Notes under the pieces: model-generated
The model's database searches: none
Seen by the model: the letters and a program-made list of their open reading frames with translations, nothing else
Told to the model about the DNA's origin: nothing
DNA from: Chimonanthus salicifolius
Taxonomy: Eukaryota > Streptophyta > Magnoliopsida > Laurales > Calycanthaceae
Reading direction: 5' to 3'
NCBI GenBank assembly: GCA_013350335.1
Contig: CM023540.1
Location: 16,435,828-16,499,827 of the forward strand
DNA length: 64,000 bases
Made by a program: the position numbers and the translations under genes
In this document: positions 53,344-64,000 of the stretch, one piece after another
Layout: every line of letters begins with the position of its first letter
How positions within the stretch are numbered: position 1 is the stretch's first letter

Positions 53344-56300
53344 AGTGGTGGTGATGAGAAAATATATTAATAGAAAAAGTATAGATACAGAAAGCGGCAG
53401 TGTCGGGGTTAAGAGGCTTAAACCCAAATGCTACAAGAAAAAGAAAAGCAAAATACATCTATCTAAATATCAAAAAACTATGTAACATGATAGCCAATCC
53501 TCCCCACGCCTGATAAAGAACTCAAAGGTAGAAAACGCCTGCGGTGTCTGGTCTGAGAGGCTTAAACCCAAAGGCTACAAGAAATAGAAAAGCAAAATAC
53601 ATCTATCTAAATATCAAAAACTATATAACATGATAGTCAATCCTCCCCACGCATGAGCTCAAAGGTAGAAAATGGTTGCAGTCATGGAGTCCACCCCATT
53701 TTTTGCGAAGAAATCAACCACTCCATTTGCTGACCTCCTGACTAATGCAAAGGAAACCTCGTGACACGAACCAACAGCCCTAATCTCCCTTACAATTGTG
53801 ATTAGTTTCCAAGGTGACCGTTTTAACCCCTTTGCCCACTTGATTGCATTTGCCGAGTCTCCTTCAATGATTAGTTTCCCTTGCCTTGATGAAGACCATA
53901 CGAACAAAGCTCTTCTAATACTAATAAGTTGTACCTCATTGAATCTCTGTCCTACTGACTCTAAAAAAACTATGGATGTTCTGCCGTTGCAATCACGAAG
54001 AACTCCACCTATACCTGTCAGACCTGGTTTTCCCTTTGCTACCTCGTCAATGTTAAATGTGTAAGTTCTGGGTTGAGGAGGAGGCCTGAGAGGTTTGAGC
54101 TCTGATTTTCCTCGGGCCTCTACTTAAACAACCCTTCTAGGAGCTGTAAAGTCTTTCATTTTGAAGCCTTTGAACTCTTTCCCCGATAGGGATCCAAGTA
54201 CAAAGCCTCTATTTTTCCTTTCGAAGAACTTAGCTATCCACTGACTCCTTGTTCTCGAAAATCTTGGAATTTCATTCCTTCCATACAGACCATAAGATCG
54301 CTGCCAGAATAGTATTCCAGGCAGGCCTTCATCTTAGGTATGAGATGCGGAAGAAACCAGGATTGGATGATTCCCCCACAAGTCCTATCGAATGCCCATG
54401 ATACTCCCATCAGATTTGCAAAATTTGTCCATAGTTGTCTAGTCACTGATCATTTGGCAAACAAATGATCTACATCCTCCTCCGTATGACTGCACAAATG
54501 TCTCATCATTAGAATAGAGGAGTCCTCTCCTATTGAGTGCCATTCTTGAGAGCACATTCTCTTTTAGAACACACCACATGAACGTCTGTACCATTGAGGG
54601 AACAAGACCCCTACAAGCTAGGCCAAATAAAGGGTCCTCATTGTGCTGATTAAGAGCCAGATCAATCATCGACTTAACTTTGAAGGCCACAGACGAATGA
54701 CCCACCCATAATAGCTCATCCTCCTCCCCCGTGGAAAGAGGGAACTCCCCTAACAAGGCTTTTAGCTCATCGAGGTTATCTTGTTCAAAAACCTCTAGAC
54801 CTCTTCTAAAGTCTAGTTACTAGGAGACGTTGCCCCCTTTAACTTTGTAACAATCTTGGACTAGGGCTTGTTCGTTCCTAGCAATCCTATGTAGCCTAGG
54901 ATAGACATTTGTCATGCACCTTTCTCCAAGCCACAAGTCTGTCCAAAAAAGACTTTTGTCTCCTTTTCTAAAGAGCAGCCTTAATTTATCCCAATAGATG
55001 CGACCCACCCGATTTTCTCCCTTACCTAATCTCCATCACGCCTTTACCACATGTGAGCCTATCTTCTCCAAGTTTTCTCCCAATGGCCACCCTTCGATAC
55101 CTTCGAGGCCGTACCTTATAGTCAATACCTTTGACCACCCTTTGACCACAAGGCATCCCTCTCCCTCCCAAACCTCCAACTCCATTTACATTGTGGAGCC
55201 TAATTCATGGTTTCAAGGGGAACAATCCCTAAGGAATCCTTTGATTTAGGTTTGGTAACTTCAGGCCAAGAGACCACCAAGTGCACCCTATTCCTATCCA
55301 CTTTATCCCCTTGGAGGAAATTCCTAAATAATAGCTCGATGTTCCTTGCTATTCCTTTTGGTATTTTGAACATGGACATGTAATAGGTAGGAGGATTGAC
55401 AAGGTTGGATTTGATAAGGGTTAGCCTACCTCCGATAGATAGGTATTTCTTACCCCAACCGTCCAATTTCCTTTCCACTTTTTTCACTATTGGAGCCTAT
55501 AACTTCTTCGACCTTGGATTCTCGCCCTCTAGTAACCTAGTTAGGTGAAAGTTAATTTTTTGGTGGTGCAACCTATTTCTTCAGCTAAATTCCTAAGCAA
55601 AGCGTCCTCCACCCCAACTCCTATTAGGGTGCTTTTACGTAGGTTGATTCTAAGCCCTGAAATTAGTTTGAAACATCTAAGGACCGCTTTGTAACCTAAG
55701 ATTTCCTTTCTATTGGGTTCGTAGAAGAACAAGGTATCATCTCTGAACTGAAGATGAGTAATCACCGGTCCTTGCCTCATCACCTCAAAACCTTTAACAA
55801 TACCCAAGTCCTTTGCTTTTTTCAACTAGTTTGATCAAACCCTCGCCTACCAATGTGAAGATGAAGGGTGAAAGTGGGTCCCCCTGCCTCAATCTTCTAG
55901 TGGTTGCTATCGATTGGGTTGGAGATCCATTCACCAACAGAGTAGGTGGTGTCTTCTAATAGAGGCTCTCATGCATTTCTTCCACAGATCGCCAAAGCTC
56001 ATCCCATCAAAGAGGTAGCCCACGAAAGCCCAATCAACTTAATTGTAGGCTTTTTACATGTCAATTTTGAAAAGGAGCCCTAGTTTCTTTTCTTTTAACT
56101 GCATCTGAACTAATTCATTTGACACTATTACACCGTCAAGGATTTGTCGATCCTCAAAAGAAGTCCCCTTGAGATTCGCCGATAACCTTAGTGAGGACCT
56201 CTTTCAGTCTTTTCGCCAAAACCTTGGCTAACAATTTGTAAACAAAACCTATCAGATTGGTAGGTCTATAGTGTGAAAGTTAAGATGGACCCTCTTTTTT

Positions 56301-59300
56301 TGGGATGAGGGTAATAAAAGGAGTTTTTTCAGACCTTTATTTATAATATCGGTCTGATGCCTTTTTATTAATATATTAACCATTCAAAAAAATATCGGTA
56401 TTGTAAAACTCCTTGAAGACTTTAAGAAAGTCTGGGCCTACTGTCTCCCAACAGGCTTTGATAAACCTAAAATTGAAACCATCCGTACCTTGGGGCTTGT
56501 TTCCCCTCAATACTATCAAAAGCTGACTTAATCTCCTACTAAGGTGAGTTCCCTCTCCAGCCAAAGCACCTTCTCCTCACTAACCCTCCTAAAATGAATC
56601 CCTTCCGATCCTTGGTCGGGGTGCCATTCCCTTCTCCAAAGAGGCATAACTCAGTATGGAAAAACGGAGAACTATGACCTCTGGCTATCGGGACAAAGGA
56701 AATAGTGTAAGGGAACCCGACATAAATGTATCGACAAATAAAGGAAAAAAATCAAGCCTCCTAAAAAAGCCACAATATAAAGGAAGCATAGGTGAATTCG
56801 GACTGGGAGTACTGGGTTAGGAGATTCAAATGGAGAAGGTCGACCCATTTGATGTACTGATGAGAAGAAGAAGGAACCGAATGATGAATCAAACACCGCT
56901 TCATGGGGAGGGAATTTGAAAGACGAGAAGGAAAACCACTTTGAGAACTTGGTGTCAAAGATTAAGGAAGGATCTCTGCATATACATCGTTCGCTCGCTG
57001 CGGCAAGCCTGCTGAAGCCCAACAATCCACCCTCGAAGGGAGTAGAGACTGGAAAAAATAGGACTGAAGGTCTGATAAGCCCACCATCACTCCTTGGAAG
57101 AAGCCGTAGGAATTTTGATGTTGGTAGAAGTAGGAGTGAAGATTTGAAAACTCTATATCTGTCGAACTATGGCAAACAATTGAGACTTGAGACACAGGAA
57201 TAGAGAAGAAAACACTATGTCTGTAGATAGGATATTCAGAAGAGACAGAGGGGAGAAGGAAAGAGGGTACTTGGAGGGGAGGAAGATGATGGCAGACCCA
57301 AAATTGGATGAGGGGGAGCAAGATATGCTGATGGAGGAGGGGATGGTGAGGATAGGCCGACCTGAGGTGGATTGAAAGATGGGCAAGAAGTGTTAACTCA
57401 TTCCTTCCCAGATTCCATCCTTATCCACCACACTTCTTTCCTCCCACAATGATAGATTTGATTCCATTAACGGCTCTTCTGACATTGGCGGTCTTATGGA
57501 AGAGGCCAGTATTTTTATTACCCTCTTTTAGCCACAAAGCCCTAGATTTCTGTCTCCATTCCACTTTTTCCATTCTTAGGCAATCCCATTGTGTGGCACT
57601 GCAGCTCCTCATAGAGACCAATTCCTCCTCATCCAAGTTTCTTTCCTCTTCCAATCTGTTTCACCCTTCAAGCTCCCATGAAACGACCTCCTTCCTCTCT
57701 ACCACTGCACCCCCATTTTGATTTAACCCACTCCTTGATTTTTGATTTTAGTAGTATGAGTTTCCTTGACAAGATGAAACCAGCTTAGCGGTGAAAAGAG
57801 AAGTCCTTCCACCATTCCTTAACCAAGTCCACGAACTTAGGATCATCCTGCCAAACGTTACTGAAACAGAATGGCTTTGGACCCCAATTGATCTTTTTTG
57901 TATCTCAGAGTACCAGACATTGATCCGATATTGGGCTGAATAACTTAATTTGGTTTCAGTTTGAGAAATGAGAATCCCACTCGGTTGAGATCAGGAACCT
58001 ATCCACCCTGCTTATTGCCGACCTTGAGTGTTCGTTAGGCCAAGTGAATCGTCCTCCAATGAGAGGGTAGTTGATCAAACTGTTCCTTTCAATGAAGTCG
58101 GAGAAATTCTCCATATTCCTTGTGTATCCCCCTTTTCCTTTCTGTTCCGACGGGACCTCACTACATCGAAATGGCCTCTAATGCACCAGAGACTAGAACT
58201 CCACACCCTGATGTCCTCCAATCGCCCTGTTGTGGAGGAGACCAGGTGATGTGGTTTCTAACCTTCCTTGGCTCCCCACGAATAAGTGATCTACATCCTC
58301 TTCCATATAACCACAGAGTGTGCAGTGTGGATTCTCATTCCGAACTAAGTAATCCTCTCCTGTTGAGTGCCATCTAGAAAACACCTTTCCTTTTAGAGCA
58401 CACGGGGATCTAAACTCTTCTAGGATAAGTAGGGTAAGTGGGCCTCAACGTTATGTTGATGAAGAGCTAGATCAACCATCTACTTGACTGTAAAGGTACT
58501 TGAGGAATCCCCTATCCAAATTAGTTTGTCTTATTCTTCCCTGGACAGAGGGAATTCACCTAACAAAGCTATCATCTCTTCGAAATTCTCATGCTAAAAA
58601 CCCTCAAGTCTCTTCTAAAGTCGAACTACTAAGATATATGACCCTCCTCTACTTTTTAGCAGTCTCGAACTAAGGTTTTATGGGAAAAACTTCTAAGAAA
58701 AACGTCTTTTAGGGCCTTTCCCCAAACCATAAATATGTCCATAAAGGGGTTCTGCCTCCTCGTCCTTCAAGACGCCTTAATTTTTCTCTAAAGATGCTAC
58801 CCACTCGGCTTCTTCCCAGCTCAGTCTCCACCACTCCTTTACTACCCGTGATCCTGACTTCTCCACTATTTCTCCCAAAGCCCACTCACCGATGTCTTTT
58901 AGTTTGTATGTCACAGTTAACACCTTTGACCATAGCGCTTTCTTTTTTCTTCCTAACCTCCAATTCCATTTTCATAATAATGCTTGGTTCCTAATGTGAA
59001 TAGGGAATGATCCCTAAGCCTCCCTTTGATTTGGGCTTAGTCACTTCTGGCCAAGCGACCGAGTGCACTTTCCTTTTATCATATTTATCTCCCAAAAGGA
59101 AATTCCTAAACAACTGGTCCATTTTTCTTACTACTCCTTTAGGCATCTCAAAAATAGACATATAGTATGTGGGAAAATATACTAGGACAAATTAATGAGG
59201 TTTAGCTTTCCTCCTAAAGATAAGTACGTTCTACCCCACCTGGCTAATCTCCTCTCCACCTTTTCCACTATGAGTGCCCAGAATTTCTTCGATCTTGGAT

Positions 59301-61921
59301 TCCCACCCACTGGTAGTCCTAGATAGGTAAAGGGTAGTTTTTTGGTTGCGCGACTTAGCGCGACTTATCTCATCCACTGAACTCCTTAGCAAATTGTTCT
59401 CCATGCCAATCTCGATTATGGTACTTTTGCCTAAGTTGATTCTTAGCCCTGAAACCAATTTGAAACACCTAAGGATCACTTTGTAGCGTCGGACTTCATC
59501 TTTGTTAGGTTCACTAGAAGAACAGTGTCATCTGCAAACTGAAGGTGTGTAACCACCGGCCCCTGCCTAGTCACTTTGAAACTTTTGACAATACGCAAGT
59601 CCTTAGCTTTTCCCACTAATTTGTTCAAGCCTTCACCTACCAGTGTGAAGATGAAGGGAGAGAGTGGGTCTCCCTGCCTAAGTCCTCTAGTGACTGCTAT
59701 AGGTTGGGTTGGAGAACTGTTCATCAACATAAAGTATGTGGTATCGGATCTCATCCATTTCTTCAATAGTTGACTGAAACCCATCCTATCAAATAGATAA
59801 CCCACAAAAGTCCAATCCACATAGTAATAGGCTTTCTCCATATTGAGTTTGAAGAGGAGCCCCAGTTTCCTATCCTTTAGCCACATATGAACCAATTCGT
59901 TTGCGATAAGTACTCCGTCGAGGATCTATATATCCTCCACGAATACTCTGGAAATTGGAATATTGGAATTTGAGCTCCAATGAACTAATTATATAACATT
60001 CACTTAAAATTGAAAAAAAGTTGAAGAATTGCTCTTACCTTTTAGATATCTATTATGTTATTTTATATATTAAATATTTTTGAGGAAAAACACTTACGAA
60101 TCTTACGATTCTACGGTTTACTATACATGATTTGCAGTTTAAGTTATATAACGATTTTATGTTAAGATTCAATTTTTACAATATATATATATTGAACGAT
60201 AAAGGCAATATATCATTCAAAAAGGGTAACATCAAAAAAGTATGAGAACAGCAGTGGTCAATGACCAAATCAAAGGAGCAAACAGGCATATAAGGAGAAG
60301 CGAAAAGCAAAAAGGAGAGAAATCCACTGCCCAGTCAGGCAAACGAAATTAAAGGTTCAAATTACATTGAATCTGATCTCTAGAATTTTCCTTGAGCTTG
60401 CTATAGGTACTGACTTCAAATTGATGGAACTGACTGAGGAGCTTTAATACTGCTGTAACATTAATTCTGTAAAACCAATGGCAGCTCTTAAAAGTTCTGA
60501 TCATAGATACTATGTCACCTGAACTTTCACGCTTTATCTGATTAACACCTTCTGCATAGATCAATTGCGAGCAAGCTGGGTGGAGGTGAAAACTACTAAT
60601 TTGAAATTTTATTTTCTCTCACATCAAGAGTATGCTGATTACCTTTGATGTCAATATGACTGGCACTAACAGAAGCTTCATGGACCAAAAGGATTGCAAT
60701 GGTGCAGTGAAGATCTGTGGAGATATTGCAATATTATATTTTACATTGTTGTTAAAATCTTACGATACATAATTCGTATCTTATGATTCATACGATATGA
60801 TAAGAGGAACGATTCGTATCTATTAACGAATCTTACGATTCCTAAAAGTAACAGAAGTATGGGGTTATTAGGGATGTGAAAGCATGAAATCTTTTGTTTT
60901 GATGGTTTTTAAGGTTTAAGTTGTTGGGCATTTAATTCATTTCGATTTTTTTGGGACTTTTTAGTTCATTATTGACTTTTACAGTATACGTGGATTATAT
61001 ACCTAGTCTTATAATTTTTGAGTTGGAGCATTGAAATCTGAGCTTCAAATGAACTAATTATATAATATTCACTTAATATTAAAGAAAGTTGGAGAATTGC
61101 TCATATTATTATCTTTTAGATATATTTTACATAGTTTCGTATATTAAATATTTTAGAGGAAAAACACTTGTGAATCTTATGGGGTCCATCTGGACGCATG
61201 ACAAGTTCTGGAGACAAGGAGGATGTGAATAGTCATCATGGATTGAGGGCTAAAGTTTGACAAGTTCCTTTCAAGGGATTGCAGAATGGATGATTGGACA
61301 TCTATTTCTTATCACTATGGTTTCAAATTCTTCACTCACAGTGCTACAATCATGCAATTGGTGTGACATGTAACCAATCTCCAATGCATGACACTCCCTT
61401 TCCACCCTTCCTGCCCACAGGACTTTCATGCTCCGTGATGATGGGCCCCATGTTGCCATGGGTTGGTGATAATAGACTGGACCATACCTCATGTTCCTTT
61501 GGAATGGAAGAGATGATGTGCAAGTCTGTGCTGTTTTTGATACATATGTTTCTTTTTCCCCCGTGTTCCATTTTGACAGGTGAAGGAGCCACTTCCTTTG
61601 ATAATACATCATCTTCCTGTAGCAGTAACCTTTGCATTTTTTGATAGTGGTAACATTGTGGTATGCAAATCACTGGTTTCTCTCCATAACTTGTGTATTT
61701 AATCAGTTCTGTAGCTAATAAGTGCTGTATAGGTCATTGATCCTACTCACAATGAGGAAACTGTTATGGGAGGACGGATGACTGTTATAATGAATGCGAG
61801 TGGCGATGTTTGCGCTGTCCAAAAGGCTGGAGGAGAGGGTGTTATGCAGAGCTCAATCATGCAATGTATGCGTATTGCTTCTCTGAAAGCGGCTGATATC
61901 ACAAGCAAAATTAAAAATGCT
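46861..61921 (+). CDS. RRP45: Exosome complex subunit RRP45 (EXOSC9-like), two frameshifts, 3' end not found
   Basis: RNase PH-like ring subunit of the exosome, acting in nuclear and cytoplasmic RNA 3' decay and processing. Exons: 46861-46996, 47269-47478, 52352-52448, 52537-52651, 61580-61660, 61733-61921. The joined text matches RRP45 blocks: INEKAFI, SSEVQLGQTHVMGFVTSQLV, SPMADPSFEAGRPGESAVEL, LVDAANIAALAAL, PLPLIIHHLPIAVTFAFFD, GGRMTVIMNASGDVCAVQK. As printed, exon 1 lacks one base near 46940-46944 (stop TAA at 46978 in the unshifted frame) and exon 3 has one extra C near 52424-52425. Exon 1 ends at a GC donor (GGGAG|GCATGT). Exons 2, 4, 5 and 6 are intact. Either sequencing errors or a decaying gene. 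Introns 2 and 4 are full of transposons. Confidence 0.88.
47269..47478 (+). CDS. RRP45: RRP45 exon 2
   Basis: 210 nt after TGTGCAG, encoding EDGSSEVQLGQTHVMGFV through GRVIDRGL. Donor AAG|GTTTAA. Intact frame. Confidence 0.92.
47479..50660. other. RRP45 intron 2, left part
   Basis: No gene seen. Contains a C25 tract at 49461-49485 followed by (CT)n, and other low-complexity runs. Confidence 0.5.
49461..49500 (+). repeat. C25 homopolymer with adjoining CT repeat
   Basis: 25 consecutive C followed by TTCTTCTCTCTCTCT. The length is unlikely to be exact in any assembly. Confidence 0.95.
50826..51128 (+). repeat. About 203-bp local tandem duplication spanning a SINE end
   Basis: TTGAAATATATAGATTAGAA ... 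GGTTTTTATTCAT followed by a T-run and GGATAACATGGGTATCCCC occurs at 50826 and again at 51030. The duplicated unit carries part of SINE family 2. Confidence 0.88.
50903..51000 (-). mobile_element. SINE family 2 tail, first copy in the duplication
   Basis: Minus strand ends GGGGATACCCATGTTATCC and an A-run; contains TGGGTTGGGAGGTTTACAC. 5'-truncated. Confidence 0.65.
51103..52113 (-). mobile_element. SINE family 2, near full length, split by a MULE-like MITE
   Basis: Minus strand from about 52113: GGGGTTGGCCTGATGATCAA (A-box-like), CTTGAGTTCAATTCACGC (B-box-like), GGGTTGGGAGGTTTACATAT, GGGATTAGTCTCACCTCCAA, then after the 51128-51939 insertion CCCATGTTATCC and an A-run. A tRNA-like head plus A-tail supports SINE status. 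Confidence 0.75.
51128..51939. mobile_element. 812-bp MULE-like MITE with 10-bp TSD
   Basis: Terminal inverted repeats AAGGGTGTCAAAATCG and AAGGTTGTCAAAATCG (complement of the right end), one mismatch in 16. Direct repeats GGGTATCCCC (51118-51127) and GGGTATCTCC (51940-51949) match 9 of 10, typical of Mutator-like insertion. The interior is rich in ACGATTCGAC-type words and has no transposase. Confidence 0.85.
52352..52448 (+). CDS. RRP45: RRP45 exon 3 (1-base insertion)
   Basis: After GTTGCAG. Encodes ESRSVDTESLCVIAGKLVWA and IRVD, then LHILDNGG only after skipping one C in GATCCTTCAT. Length 97 where a multiple of 3 is expected. Donor GG|GTATGC. Confidence 0.88.
52537..52651 (+). CDS. RRP45: RRP45 exon 4
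   Basis: After ACTATAG. Encodes NLVDAANIAALAALLTFRRP and VGGEDGQEVTVHPPE. Donor GAG|GTTAGC. Followed by an 8.9-kb intron. Confidence 0.92.
52652..53339. other. RRP45 intron 4, left part, with (CT)n(TA)n
   Basis: Ordinary intron sequence ending in a microsatellite: CT repeat 53291-53308 then TA repeat 53309-53339, directly at the 3' end of a minus-strand LINE. Confidence 0.6.
53395..53670 (-). repeat. Duplicated block in the LINE 3' UTR
   Basis: GAGGCTTAAACCCAAA, GCAAAATACATCTATCTAAA and CCTCCCCACGC occur in order twice, about 150 bp apart. Confidence 0.85.
56354..56390 (+). mobile_element. 37-bp LINE micro-insertion with TSD, inside LINE copy 1
   Basis: AATATCGGT at 56345-56353 and 56391-56399 flanks CTGATGCC ... 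TATTAACCATTCAAAAA. The insert equals the last bases of the LINE tail at 28557-28732. Target-primed reverse transcription stopped almost at once. Confidence 0.85.
56670..57385 (+). mobile_element. Inverted LINE-derived segment within LINE copy 1
   Basis: Interrupts the linker-to-RT region of the minus-strand LINE. Its longest plus-strand frame (56916-57203) reads ENLVSKIKEGSLHIHRSLAA, then SLLGRSRRNFDVGRSRSEDL. It looks like a LINE ORF1/N-terminal region read in the opposite direction. Could be a nested 5' piece or an internal inversion; a 5' inversion is common in LINE insertion. Confidence 0.5.
58171..59950 (-). mobile_element. LINE copy 2: RT and zinc-binding domain, truncated both ends
   Basis: 59476-59895 holds RT with the LLFKLNMEKAYYYVDW block, GLRQGDPLSPFIFTLV and LQFADDTVLL (catalytic FADD kept). 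59231-59479 continues RCFKLVSGLRINLGKS. 58193-58384 is the zf-RVT region (NPHCTLCGYMEEDVDHLF). Lies head-to-tail with copy 1 in the same orientation. The 5' end stops near 59950. Similar but not identical to copy 1. Confidence 0.88.
59951..60184. mobile_element. MULE-like relic related to 51128-51939
   Basis: Contains ACGAATCTTACGATTCTACG and, toward its end, AAGATTCAATTTTTACAAT. About 59951-60115 is repeated at 61015-61175. Confidence 0.45.
60185..60570 (-). mobile_element. Possible LINE 3' fragment
   Basis: AACGATAAAGGCAATATATC at the plus-strand start resembles LINE 3' ends in this window. The minus open frame 60349-60564 has only weak RNase H flavour (IYAEGVNQIKRESSGD). Confidence 0.35.
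60571..61579. other. RRP45 intron 4, right part
   Basis: 60735-61175 is a second 'ACGATTCATACGA' relic repeating part of 59951-60115. 61176-61579 holds nothing recognisable before exon 5. Confidence 0.45.
61580..61660 (+). CDS. RRP45: RRP45 exon 5
   Basis: 81 nt after TTGACAG, encoding VKEPLPLIIHHLPIAVTFAF then FDSGNIV. Donor GTG|GTATGC. Confidence 0.92.
61733..61921 (+). CDS. RRP45: RRP45 exon 6
   Basis: 189 nt after CTGTATAG, encoding VIDPTHNEETVMGGRMTVIM through IASLKAADITSKIKNA. Donor GCT|GTGAGT. No later exon was recognised in the remaining 2 kb. Confidence 0.92.
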
Positions 61922-64000
61922 GTGAGTTACTATGATTGTTATTCTTGTAATGTAAGTTGTGCTTTTGGTTTTTTTTTTTTTGAGTGGATCTGATGCATTT
62001 TAATTACCATTTAGCAACTGATATTAATACCAAACTCATAAGATTGACAGAGGTGAATCAACTGATACGTAACCTCCGCAGTTGAGGAAAAAGGGTTGAG
62101 TCATGCTTCAGACATTTATGGGCCATATCTCTGAACTTCACTTGCATTTCCATGCATGGATTGGGTACATGTAACTTTCAGTCACAGATTTTTGGGCTAC
62201 AACTCATCCAAAGAGGTTGTCCATTGTAAGTTTTTTACAAGGGTCAGATTAATTGCTGAAAGGCAATAATCATGGTTGTATGGTAGATTTGGTACCAGCA
62301 ACTTAATGGTACTGGACTACCATTGTGTCACAAACCTTTCGTAATCTAAATGAATGATTGATTACTTGGAATTTGTAGCAACAGCTGTAGAAAATAGAAA
62401 TTATTTTTTGTCGGACGTCTTTAAGAAACTCTAATTGTAACTGTATTGCTGGATATGGACTCAAACCTCTATATTCTCTTTCTAGTAAAAGATGTGTTTT
62501 TTTTGTTAATCCCTCAACCTTATGATAATGTCATTAGTCTAATCACTCAAAAATAATTAATTTCTACGAGTAGTAAATTCTTATCTGCCACGATCTCTTG
62601 ATCAACGTGAGAACTGTTAGATTTCCTGAGGACCCTTAATTACTAAATAAAAAAGTCAACCCTAATCCACCACATCATCTCTCCTTACAGCTTTCCTTTC
62701 ACTTTTGAGTTTGATATGTACCTAATTTGACTCTGTTCTAAGTTAGATGGATCATTGATCTAATCCCATGAAGTTTACACCCGTCCGATAAAATTGAAAT
62801 TTTGGGACCATAAAAACATGGCTTTACTTATCTGATCAAAGTGATTTTTATAGGCACCTTATTCAAGCTAAGACCTTCAATGAATTCATAGGGCCCCCAC
62901 ATGGTGGTACCTCAAGTAAGGCACCTTAGGGGATCGTTGTTCTTTAGTACTGATCTAAATGTTAAGAACTGATCTATTATATGTTACCATCTCTTTACAT
63001 AAAGCTCTCTCTCTCTCTCTCTCTCTCAGATGAGTTTATACAAATTATTATTTTTTAAATGCTCTGTCTTTGTATCCTGTGTTTTTTTCTCCTAAAGAAC
63101 TTGAGTAGCAAGTCTTATTTGCATTATTGTTAACATTACAGTCTTTTATGGGTCTGTCAAAAACAAGGAGGGTTTAAGAGATGTAAACCCTAAGAAGGAG
63201 AATAGGAGGGTATGTCATATTTAAAACAGGAGAATATGATAGAGAACCATTTTCTATGATTTTGATACAAATGATATTCTATTTGATGGTATTTTGGAGT
63301 GACAACATTAGTGACATTATCGTTTTTTGTTCATTTGCTGTTTTCCAAGTCATCTTTTTTTTTTGGAACTAATTAATATTTTCATACTTTTGGTAATTTG
63401 GTATTGATCTATTGTGACACTAATGGGATTTGATGAAGACCACTATGGCCTTGCACACTAGGAGTCCAAGCCTGATGACCATTGAATCTTCTATATTATG
63501 AGTTTGCCGCAGTCATTAATGATTTAAATCAACCAACTATTTTGAATCTTTTGCTGTGGAAATTTATTTATAGTACATTGGAAGTTTTAGCATGCATTAA
63601 TGTTTTAGAGGATTATTAGTAGCCAATCTCAATAGAACTTGCTAATTTTTCGTAGACCTGTGCCTTAAAGTGCCCTATCACACTAATGATTTGAAAACTT
63701 GAAAAGTTGACTTGACTTGATTTCTCATTGAGTCAAGTCAATTGATGACTTGGACGAATTTGACTGAGCGAAAAGTCAAGACTTGGTCAAAATTATTAAA
63801 ATAATAATAATATTATTATTATTATTATTTTATTTAATACAAGTATATATCCTAAATATTATGAAAAACCATGAAAAAGTTCTAAATAAAAAGGCAAAAG
63901 TAGTGCTTGGATAAAATAATATAAATATAATTTAAAAGATAAGAGATTGAAAATGAAAAGAGAAACAAAAGGAAGAAATAGTTTCCGAGGAAGCAAAGTA
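61922..64000. other. RRP45 downstream intron or flank
   Basis: No further RRP45 exon was found. Contains (CT)n at 63005-63027, a stretch rich in GACTTGAC/GTCAAGTC at 63690-63785 and an (ATT)n tract near 63800-63830. The remaining C-terminal exon(s) are probably beyond 64000. Confidence 0.5.

Larger units (their letters stand above)
53340..58170 (-). mobile_element. LINE copy 1: EN C-term, RT, zinc domain, RNase H, 3' UTR (dead)
   Basis: Minus-strand order: endonuclease C-terminus (about 58170-57700, SRVDRFLISTEWDSHF), linker (57421-57654, LWLKEGNKNTGLFHK), RT start (56376-56564, PQGTDGFNFRFIKACWETVG), RT catalytic region (55541-55825, LQFRDDT, normally FADDT), RT end (55200-55487), zf-RVT (54439-54756), RNase H (53659-53907, IEGDSANAIKW and VRRSANGVVDFFAKNGV), 3' UTR with two similar 130-150 bp blocks. 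Frames are broken, and an inverted 0.7-kb segment sits at 56670-57385. Confidence 0.88.

Noticed and set aside
57153..57386. Open frames around 56672-57386 on both strands as a gene
   Set aside because: They overlap each other, lie within LINE copy 1 and have LINE-like text on the plus strand.
62078..62140. Last RRP45 exon starting after CCTCCGCAG
   Set aside because: In the required phase it reads LRKKG and stops, without similarity to the RRP45 C-terminus.

Overview
This is a plant nuclear window: spliced genes with GT-AG introns, AT-rich intergenic DNA and a heavy load of plant-type transposable elements. It carries CCaMK, a symbiosis gene usually lost in lineages that abandoned arbuscular mycorrhiza (for example Brassicaceae). 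The source is therefore probably a mycorrhiza-competent angiosperm. I cannot name the species.

Three genes lie on the + strand. (1) The last two coding exons of ribosomal protein eL30 (RPL30), 409-607. (2) A complete CCaMK (DMI3-type) gene in seven coding exons, 7797-23256, giving an intact 521-residue protein with kinase domain, calmodulin-binding helix and three EF hands. (3) An exosome RRP45 (EXOSC9-like) gene, six coding exons from 46861 to 61921, whose last exon(s) were not found before the window end. As given, RRP45 has a 1-base loss in exon 1, a 1-base gain in exon 3 and a GC splice donor. These need read-level checking before the gene is called broken.

Most of the rest is mobile DNA, often with readable target-site duplications (TSDs). 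Region by region: 608-7000 holds a Stowaway-like MITE, a tRNA-derived SINE, a complete 732-bp TRIM and an hAT-like 'TATCGGCC' element. CCaMK intron 2 is almost entirely a small LTR element that was itself hit by a 3.26-kb Ty3-like solo LTR. Intron 3 holds a second TATCGGCC element. Intron 4 holds a 5.66-kb degenerate Copia element with LINE and SINE insertions. Between CCaMK and RRP45 are a minisatellite-bearing LTR, two 'ACCCGA' hAT-like elements, short LINE tails, and a 10-kb nested cluster (about 34.2-44.4 kb) of LTRs, two clean solo LTRs and an hAT element carrying a tRNA-Trp relic. RRP45 introns 2 and 4 hold SINEs, an 812-bp MULE-like MITE and two head-to-tail LINE fragments.

The genes do unrelated jobs (translation, symbiotic calcium decoding, RNA decay). 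The shared theme is intron growth by nested insertion without damage to CCaMK coding exons. No evidence of a new gene system was found. The most unusual single object is the tRNA-Trp-like sequence with a UCA anticodon and an adjacent Pol III-type terminator inside the hAT element.
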